A DNA stretch of 55,922 nucleotides, taken from NCBI GenBank assembly GCA_009885805.1, contig VFJZ01000025.1, forward strand, positions 1 through 55,922, given 5' to 3'. Position 1 is the first letter of the stretch; each line of letters begins with the position of its first letter. The position numbers were made by a program, and so were the translations under genes. The notes under the pieces are model-generated. The model saw nothing but the letters and a program-made list of their open reading frames with translations, did no database searches and was not told the DNA's origin. The DNA comes from Actinomycetota bacterium. GTDB taxonomy: Bacteria; Actinomycetota; Thermoleophilia; Gaiellales; F1-60-MAGs149. This document shows positions 50,769-55,922 of the stretch, in pieces.

Positions 50769-51389
50769 CTACGGCGACGTCGCGACCGCGCCGGACGACG
50801 GCGGGCGGGCCCGGACGCGACCGCCCCGCATCGCGAGTACCCACAGCACCAGGGTGGCGTTGGTCAGCAGCAGGACGGCGGCGGCGATGCCGATCGCGCG
50901 CTTGTGGGCGGCGAGCGTCTGCTCCTTCGCCACACAGGCGCCGTTGCATCCTGTAGCGGCGACCGCCGGGTTCGTGTGGTGTCGGTGGTCGTGGTACTGG
51001 TGCGAGGCGGCCAGGCGACTCGACTGGGTGCGGTAGTCGGACGCCGCCGCGACGGCGACGCGACCGACGCCGACCGCGGTCGTCAGCACGACCACGAGAG
51101 CGACGGCACCGCCGAACCGCGCTACGCCGCGCGCGCGGCCGAGGAGACGATCGGTCACGCGCAGCGCGACGATCACCGCCGCCACTTCGAGCGGCAGCAT
51201 CACGACGACGTACTGCACCCACGTCTCGAGTGGCCGGCCGGCGGCATCGATCGAGCCGACGGCGCCCCGGAGCGACGTCGCCCAGAACCCGTCCGCCGCG
51301 GTCGTGAGGACGGCGAGGACGGCGACGGTCCACCAAGACACGGGCGACCGCGGCGCGCGCGTCGGCGGCGCCGGCGCGACGGACGTCAC
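50769..51389 (-). CDS. Membrane protein with His-rich extracytoplasmic loop
   Basis: 206 aa from GTG 51389, coupled to the multicopper oxidase stop by a GTGA overlap. Four hydrophobic helices (WWTVAVLAVLTTAADGFWA, YVVVMLPLEVAAVIVALRV, AVALVVVLTTAVGVGRVAVA, AIGIAAAVLLLTNATLVLWV). Between helices 3 and 4 lies HQYHDHRHHTNPAVAATG followed by CNGAC, a His/Cys cluster well suited to copper binding. No family name is recognisable. Coupling to a copper oxidase gene suggests a role in metal supply, anchoring or electron transfer (inference). Confidence 0.72.
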   Translation of the reverse strand: MTSVAPAPPTRAPRSPVSWWTVAVLAVLTTAADGFWATSLRGAVGSIDAAGRPLETWVQYVVVMLPLEVAAVIVALRVTDRLLGRARGVARFGGAVALVVVLTTAVGVGRVAVAAASDYRTQSSRLAASHQYHDHRHHTNPAVAATGCNGACVAKEQTLAAHKRAIGIAAAVLLLTNATLVLWVLAMRGGRVRARPPSSGAVATSP

Positions 51390-53590
51390 GGCGTGATCTC
51401 CCAGCCGAACATCATCGCGTGATCCTCGTGGGCGAGGTTGTGACAGTGCGCCACGTATGGGCCGACGAAGTCGCGGAAGCCGCGATACACGATCACGGAC
51501 TCGGCCGGGTCGAGCGCGACGAGGTCCTCCCGCGACACGTCGTCGGGGTGACTCCTCGCCGGGGTGAGAGTCACGTCCTTGCCGTTTCGCATCACGGTCC
51601 GGTGCTCCTCCATGTGGAGGTGGAAGGGGTGGACCCAGCCACCGCCGCCGTTCCTGATCTCCCAGAGGTTGAAGCTGCCGACCTTCTGCCGGGCGGGCGG
51701 CCGCTTGCCGGCCGGGTTCTTGAGGCTGGTCGCGACCGTGGCCGGGTCGAACGGCTGACCGTTGATGAGCCACTCGATCTCGCCGCCGATCGAGCCGCGC
51801 TTCACCTCGAAGATGAGACGGTTGTTCATCAGCGTCTTCCAGTTCGACGGCAGTGGCGGCAGGTCGCGGAGCTTCGTCGACGGGGTCGGCATCAGGCTGG
51901 CGTCCTCGGGCATGTCGTCACCGTCGATGACGATCGCCAGCAGCGGGATCTTGTAGTCCGGGTCCGGCCCGGAGCGCGACGAGTTCGACCACATCCGGCC
52001 GTCGGGCATCGCCATGAGGTTCGTCAGGTAGATGACGTCGCCGCTACTCGTCGGCGTCCCGTCCTGGTAGCGGCTGAAGTCGACGACCACCTCCCGGCGC
52101 TTCGCGGGCCACAGCTCGAACGAGTCGCGCGTGATCGGGAACGGCAGGAGGCCGCCGTCCGACGCGATCTGCGTGAACTGCATGCACTGCTGGCCGTCCG
52201 GGATCCGGTACTGGCCCTGGAGTTCGTCGTCCCTGAGGCCGAGCGAGACGGCCGACACCGGGCCCCGCGTCGAACTCATCAGGGCGAGTTCGTAGATGCG
52301 CGCGACGGAGGCGTCGAGGAATCGGAGGCGGTAGCGCCGCCGCTTCACGTGCAGGACGGGGTACGCGACGCCGTTGACGGTGAAGACGTCCCCGACGAAG
52401 CCGTGATTCGGGAAGTGCCGGTAGAACGTCTTCCCCCACCATTCCGGATGCGTCCGCGGGTTGCCCGACTCCGGGTACTCGCCCAGTCCGTCGTGCATGT
52501 CCTGGTGGAGCGTGACGCCGTCGTCGAGCCGGCAGTCGTAGAGTGCGAGCGGGATGTCGTACGCGACGTCGAACGACCCGTCGGCGTTGTCCGTGCGGAC
52601 GCCCGGAAGGCGCAGACCCCGGCGCTCGTCGCCCATGTCCATGCCGTTCTTCGGGTCGTAGATCGGGTAGAGGCCGACCATGCCCTTGTAGACGTTCGCC
52701 CCCGTGTGGTCCATGCGGTGGTCGTGGAACCAGAAGAAGCTCTGCTTCTCCCGGTCATCGCCGCCCGCGGGCCAGTTGAGGTAGAGGTTGTCGCACCACT
52801 GCAGCGGGCCGTAGCCCATCGCCCGGGGGCCGTAGCGCATGCTGTAGTGCGGGTTGCCGTCGCTCTCGGGCGCGGTGTGCCCGTTGTGGAGGTGGGTGAG
52901 GAATGACCAGTCGGGGGAGCCGAAGTCCTGGCGATCCAGGTTCAGCGGGTTCAGGTGCAGCAGGTTCTCGAACCGCACGAGCACCGGCTTGCCGTACTCC
53001 GCATTGATACGCGGTCCGGGGAACGTGCCGTTGAATCCGTAGATCGTGCTCGGCGGCAGCGTGCGCAGGGTCCCCGGCGCGTACGTGCGTCCGGCCGCGT
53101 CGAATGATGCCGCCGGCTCCCCGTTGTCGTCGATCGGGAGCACCTGGGAGGTCGTGAACGCATGCGTGTTCACCCGCAGATCGATCTTGTAGACGATCGG
53201 TTCGGGGTAGCCGATCTTGCCCGGCCAGATCTGGTGACGGTCGTTGTCCATCGAGTTCTGACAGTCGGCCCGCGGTGGGCTCTTCCACGCCGACCAGGCG
53301 TCTTTCGGCACCGGCGCGAGCGCCCGCGGGATCGGCAGCGGATCTCGGAACGGAGACAGGATCAGCGGACTCGTCGGGAACTTCTCGACGTAGATCGCGT
53401 CTGCGAGGGCGATCGAGACGGCGTCGAATACGCCGTTGACGGACAGGAGCCCGCGTCGTTTCAGACTCGCGACGACCGCGGGTGCGGTCGCGCCGAGCGC
53501 GATCGCAGCCGTGCTGGCGGCGCCGAGTTTCAGGAACCCGCTTCGTGGGAGCACCGGCGCGGCGGTGCCCGCGCGCACGTCGACAGCCAT
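51386..53590 (-). CDS. Multicopper oxidase (CotA/bilirubin-oxidase-like)
   Basis: 734 aa from ATG 53590. All four copper motifs are present: HLHNGHTAPE near 232, FWFHDHRMDHT near 287, HPFHLHMEEH near 651, and HCHNLAHEDHAMM near 713 with the type 1 Cys and axial Met. Three cupredoxin domains are expected. The N-terminus PRSGFLKLGAASTAAIALGA resembles a Tat signal but has only one Arg before the FLK part. Oxidises metals, bilins or phenolics with O2 outside the membrane. The open frame continues 50 codons upstream, but no better start exists. The following gene is the coupled His-rich membrane protein. Confidence 0.93.
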   Translation of the reverse strand: MAVDVRAGTAAPVLPRSGFLKLGAASTAAIALGATAPAVVASLKRRGLLSVNGVFDAVSIALADAIYVEKFPTSPLILSPFRDPLPIPRALAPVPKDAWSAWKSPPRADCQNSMDNDRHQIWPGKIGYPEPIVYKIDLRVNTHAFTTSQVLPIDDNGEPAASFDAAGRTYAPGTLRTLPPSTIYGFNGTFPGPRINAEYGKPVLVRFENLLHLNPLNLDRQDFGSPDWSFLTHLHNGHTAPESDGNPHYSMRYGPRAMGYGPLQWCDNLYLNWPAGGDDREKQSFFWFHDHRMDHTGANVYKGMVGLYPIYDPKNGMDMGDERRGLRLPGVRTDNADGSFDVAYDIPLALYDCRLDDGVTLHQDMHDGLGEYPESGNPRTHPEWWGKTFYRHFPNHGFVGDVFTVNGVAYPVLHVKRRRYRLRFLDASVARIYELALMSSTRGPVSAVSLGLRDDELQGQYRIPDGQQCMQFTQIASDGGLLPFPITRDSFELWPAKRREVVVDFSRYQDGTPTSSGDVIYLTNLMAMPDGRMWSNSSRSGPDPDYKIPLLAIVIDGDDMPEDASLMPTPSTKLRDLPPLPSNWKTLMNNRLIFEVKRGSIGGEIEWLINGQPFDPATVATSLKNPAGKRPPARQKVGSFNLWEIRNGGGGWVHPFHLHMEEHRTVMRNGKDVTLTPARSHPDDVSREDLVALDPAESVIVYRGFRDFVGPYVAHCHNLAHEDHAMMFGWEITP

Positions 53591-53676
53591 CCTGGGGGGA
53601 CCGTTCTGGGGGGAGGGACGGGACCATCCGCCGGTGGGCGGCAGATGTGGGGGGAGGGGAATGTCCCACCGCCACC

Positions 53677-53759
53677 GTACCTCAGCGCGATTCTCGACGG
53701 CTATCGTCAAAGTTGACGGGATTCGAGGTACGCGGAGCACACGTCGGATTCACGATAAT
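53677..53759. promoter_or_regulatory. Divergent regulatory region with nested dyads and a leaderless -10
   Basis: GTACCTC (53677-53683) and GAGGTAC (53725-53731) form an inverted repeat around a 14-base palindrome CGTCAA-AG-TTGACG (53705-53718), whose arms read TTGACG outward on both strands. GATAAT (53754-53759) ends 6 bases before ATG 53766 of the enoyl-CoA hydratase, a leaderless promoter. The remainder of 53591-53676 is G-rich with no clear signal for the oxidase gene. Confidence 0.5.
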
Positions 53760-53765
53760 CGGGCG

Positions 53766-54443
53766 ATGACGCCGATCCGCACCATCAGGCACGACGCCGT
53801 CCTCGAGATCGTCCTCGACCGGCCGCCGGTCAACGCCGTCGACCAGACGCTCGCCGACGGCCTCTACGCGGCGTTCACGACCCTGCGGGATGACGACGCC
53901 CTCGGCGCGGGCGTCCTGATCGGCGCCGGGCATCGCGCCTTCTCGGCCGGCTGGGATCTGAAGGCGGCGGCCACCGGCGGCGCGAACGTCGGCTGGACGC
54001 CCGGCGGCTGGGCCGGCTTCACCCAACTCTGGGACCTCGACAAGCCGGTCGTCGCGGCAGTGGACGGCCCGGCCGTCGCCGGCGGGTTCGAGATCGCGCT
54101 CGGCTGCGACCTGATCGTCGCGGCGGAGCACGTCGAGTTCTGGCTGACCGAGGTCGGCCTCGGCATCCTGCCGTCGGCCGGGGCGCTGCAGTGGCTGCCG
54201 CGGAAGGTCGGGCTCGCGCTCGCGAGCGACCTGATCCTCACCGGCCGCCACCTGACGGCGCAGGAGGCGAAGCAGCACGGGCTCGTGCGCGACGTCGTCC
54301 CGGCCGCCGACCTGCGTGCGCACGCCCTGGCTCTCGCCGCGGAACTCGCCGCGAAGCCGGCCGAGACCGTGCGCGCCGTCAAGCGCATCCTCCGCGAGAC
54401 GGCCCACCTCCCGGTGGCGGAGACGTTCACCCCGCGCGGGTGA
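53766..54443 (+). CDS. Enoyl-CoA hydratase/isomerase family protein, short
   Basis: 225 aa, shorter than the usual 255-265. Crotonase fold: LEIVLDRPPVNAVD, the oxyanion-hole block RAFSAGWDLKAAA, KPVVAAVDGPAVAGGFEIALGCD, and ACT-like FWLTEVGLGILPSAGALQWLPR where the first catalytic-position Glu is kept (TEVGLG). The normal C-terminal helical tail is cut after ETAHLPVAETFTPRG, close to the overlap with the selenoprotein gene on the other strand (17 bases). Acts on an acyl-CoA. Activity is likely but the oligomer contacts made by the tail may be changed. Confidence 0.88.
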   Translation: MTPIRTIRHDAVLEIVLDRPPVNAVDQTLADGLYAAFTTLRDDDALGAGVLIGAGHRAFSAGWDLKAAATGGANVGWTPGGWAGFTQLWDLDKPVVAAVDGPAVAGGFEIALGCDLIVAAEHVEFWLTEVGLGILPSAGALQWLPRKVGLALASDLILTGRHLTAQEAKQHGLVRDVVPAADLRAHALALAAELAAKPAETVRAVKRILRETAHLPVAETFTPRG

Positions 54444-54948
54444 CCGCCCGCACGATCGCGTCGAACGCGCCGTCGGCGTAGGCGCGCACCTCGGCGTCCG
54501 TGCGGTCCTGGATCGGATGCGGCACGAAGACGCGGGCGACGGGCGTCCCGAGCGCCACGGCCTGCACCTCGGCGGCCTCGACGAACCCCTCCGAGCAGAC
54601 GACGACCGAGGCGACGCCGCGCGCCTCGAGGTCGGCGATGTCGTGCACACTGCACGACGTGCAGCTGCCTCAATCGGCGAGCGCCTGGATCACGACCGTG
54701 TTGTGCGTCGCGATCTCGTGGCGCAGATCGGCCGGCGCCGGCCGCGCGAACGTCGGCTTCGTGTAGCGCGTCACCGATGCGCCCGCCGCGCTCGTCAGTT
54801 CGGCGATCCGGTCGCAGAAGACGTCGCCGCGCGCCTTCGAGATGTCGACGATGGCGACCATCTCGCCGGCGAGATGGTCGGGACGGACGGCGAGCGGGCG
54901 CGTCACGCCCGACCGCTCCGCGGTCGGATCCAGGATCACGATTCCCAT
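54427..54948 (-). CDS. UGSC-family selenoprotein (in-frame TGA read as selenocysteine)
   Basis: 173 aa if TGA 54670-54672 is decoded as Sec. The 92 codons before it (MGIVILDPTAERSG to VVIQALAD) and the codons after it are in the same frame. The joint reads LAD-U-GSCTSCSVHD, with Sec93, Cys96 and Cys99, exactly the motif that gives the UGSC family its name. Cys homologues read CGSCT (family knowledge). Twelve bases after the TGA a 19-base hairpin serves as a candidate SECIS. ATG 54948 has GGGAGG about 7 bases upstream. Without Sec, the product would be split into a 92-aa fragment and an untranslated remainder. Probably a thiol/selenol redox protein. Precise role unknown. Confidence 0.9.
54640..54658 (-). 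promoter_or_regulatory. Candidate bacterial SECIS element
   Basis: On the minus strand GTCGTGCA-GTG-TGCACGAC gives an 8-base stem with a 3-base loop (or 7 pairs with loop AGUGU). It begins 12 bases after the TGA, so the apical loop is about 19 bases downstream and starts with AG/GU. These values fall in the range described for bacterial SECIS elements recognised by SelB. Confidence 0.72.
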
Positions 54949-55862
54949 GGGCTGACCTCCCGATGCACTGAGTGGCTGAGCCCGGTGGCCCAGCCGTTGA
55001 TGACTGCGGTGAAGAGACCGGCCCGCCCGCCGGCGTGCGTGACGACGACCTCGCCCGGGTGGGCGAGCGCGGCCACGAGATCGACCCGCGTCCAGCCGGC
55101 CTCGTGGAACAGCCGCGCGTGGTCGGGTGCGACGACGAGCAGCGCGTCGACGCCCGGGGTGAGGCGGCTGCGGATCGTCGCCGCGAGCGCCTCGGCGGTG
55201 CGGGCGGCCTGGTCGGTGATCGTCTGCGATCCCTCGCCGGCGAACACCGTCACGGCCGAGCGGCCGTCGCCCGCGAGCGGCCCGAACGGCGAGTCCGTCT
55301 CGTCCTCGGCGAAGCAGAACCCGACCTTGCCGGGATTGCCATGGGTCGCGCGGTCGACGCCGCCGGGGCGGCAGCCGCCGATGTTGCGACCGACGAGCTG
55401 GACGGCCCGGCCGATCGACAGCGCCGCCCTGTTCCCCTGCCCGAGGACGTTGCCGCCGCTCGCGACCCCGATGCGCGCGGCGACCGGTCCGTTGACGATC
55501 ACGATCGGCGAGACGGCCATCGTCGTCGCCATCAGGCCGTGCCAGTTGAAGGCGTCGTCGCAGCAGGCTTCGACGGCGGCGAGGACGACCGGTAGATGCT
55601 CCGGCAGGCAGCCGGCGAGCACCGCGTTGATCGCGACCTTCTCCACCGTTGCCGGCTGGAGGTCGGGCGGCACGACGCCGACGGTCTCGTCGGGTCGGCG
55701 GCCCGTGCCGGTCAGGAGCCTCAGGACGCGCTCGGGCGTCGGCGGTACGACCGGCAGGCCGTCGGTCACACCCCGCCCGTGCAGGGCCTCGACGGGATCC
55801 TCGTCGGCACCGAACTCGATTCGGCGGCTGCGCAGCCCGTGGCCGTCGTAGCGCGCCCGCAA
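54936..55862 (-). CDS. Conserved partner of the UGSC selenoprotein
   Basis: About 308 aa if the TTG at 55862 is used. The frame stays open to a stop near 55900, so the start is uncertain. I recognise a conserved family encoded beside UGSC proteins but cannot give it a function. Landmarks are DGLPVVPPTPERV, PATVEKVAINAVLAGCLPEHLPVV, VNGPVAARIGVASGGNVLGQGNRA, IGRAVQLVGRNIGGCRPGGVD and VVTHAGGRAGLF (short separate blocks). Cys residues in LAGCLP, EACCDD and GGCRPG could be redox active. Overlaps the selenoprotein gene by 13 bases, indicating co-expression. Soluble, no signal peptide. The last 60 bases of the window hold nothing further I can support. Confidence 0.75.
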   Translation of the reverse strand: MRARYDGHGLRSRRIEFGADEDPVEALHGRGVTDGLPVVPPTPERVLRLLTGTGRRPDETVGVVPPDLQPATVEKVAINAVLAGCLPEHLPVVLAAVEACCDDAFNWHGLMATTMAVSPIVIVNGPVAARIGVASGGNVLGQGNRAALSIGRAVQLVGRNIGGCRPGGVDRATHGNPGKVGFCFAEDETDSPFGPLAGDGRSAVTVFAGEGSQTITDQAARTAEALAATIRSRLTPGVDALLVVAPDHARLFHEAGWTRVDLVAALAHPGEVVVTHAGGRAGLFTAVINGWATGLSHSVHREVSPWES

Positions 55863-55922
55863 CTCGTCGACCCGCCCGGGGTCGGCAGAGAGCGAGCTTC
55901 AGCCAGGTTTGGACGGCGGCAG

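Noticed and set aside
53591-53740. N-terminal extension of the multicopper oxidase from further upstream starts
   Set aside because: The extra residues are Pro/Arg-rich without a signal-peptide pattern. The ATG at 53590 places the Tat-like signal properly near the N-terminus.
55863-55922. Second in-frame TGA upstream of the selenoprotein partner gene as another selenocysteine codon
   Set aside because: The codons before the TGA near 55900 do not resemble the partner family and the window ends 22 bases later. It is more likely a true stop before the start.

Overview
The window is GC-rich (roughly 70 % by eye), gene-dense DNA. It looks like a high-GC actinobacterium, and I would guess the Thermoleophilia/Solirubrobacterales side. 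Supporting signs are an F420-type LLM oxidoreductase, the actinobacterial XPB-helicase pair, frequent GTG/TTG starts, 4-base ATGA/GTGA gene overlaps, and several genes whose start codon lies 6-8 bases after a -10-like hexamer with no Shine-Dalgarno site (leaderless pattern). The taxonomic guess is inference.

Layout. (1) 1-1253: right part of an IS701-family insertion sequence. (2) 1264-8157, minus strand: GntR regulator, dimethylglycine/sarcosine dehydrogenase with a folate-binding GcvT domain, EtfB, EtfA and a membrane Fe-S ETF:quinone-type oxidoreductase. Together these form an N-methylated glycine oxidation module feeding electrons to the quinone pool. (3) 8178-9737: a broken beta-propeller gene and a second remnant, followed by a long palindrome. 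(4) 9886-19391: MFS transporter, small membrane protein, a divergent GcvPA/GcvPB pair, an RHH/PIN toxin-antitoxin pair coupled to a canonical full-length GcvP, and an aldehyde dehydrogenase. (5) 19392-30382: a palindromic repeat, a dead quinone reductase, a ureohydrolase, a cysteine hydrolase, an LLM oxidoreductase, HutH, an APC permease, an MFS transporter, an acyl-CoA dehydrogenase, a flavin amine oxidase and a LuxR regulator. The last two converge on a double palindromic repeat that supplies both stop codons.

(6) 30499-44745 is the most striking region: a tightly packed 13-gene operon. It encodes a complete branched-chain/amide-type ABC importer (binding protein, two ATPases, two permeases), an N,N-dimethylformamidase (DMFase) large subunit with its iron-site residues intact, a VOC protein, a sugar-isomerase-like TIM barrel, a Gfo/Idh/MocA dehydrogenase, an HDAC-like deacetylase, an M20 amidohydrolase, an unrecognised protein and an SDR. 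The DMFase small subunit is not a separate gene. It is fused to the C-terminus of the LivM-type permease, which would tether the hydrolase to the importer. I read the operon as uptake and catabolism of an unknown amide.

(7) 44778-48445: XPB-type helicase and its partner. (8) 48409-53590, minus strand: D-aminoacylase-like amidohydrolase, SDR, His-rich membrane protein and a multicopper oxidase. (9) 53766-55862: a short enoyl-CoA hydratase and, on the minus strand, a UGSC-family selenoprotein whose in-frame TGA (Sec93) is followed by a bacterial SECIS-like hairpin, preceded by its partner gene. No tRNA, rRNA or CRISPR array was seen.
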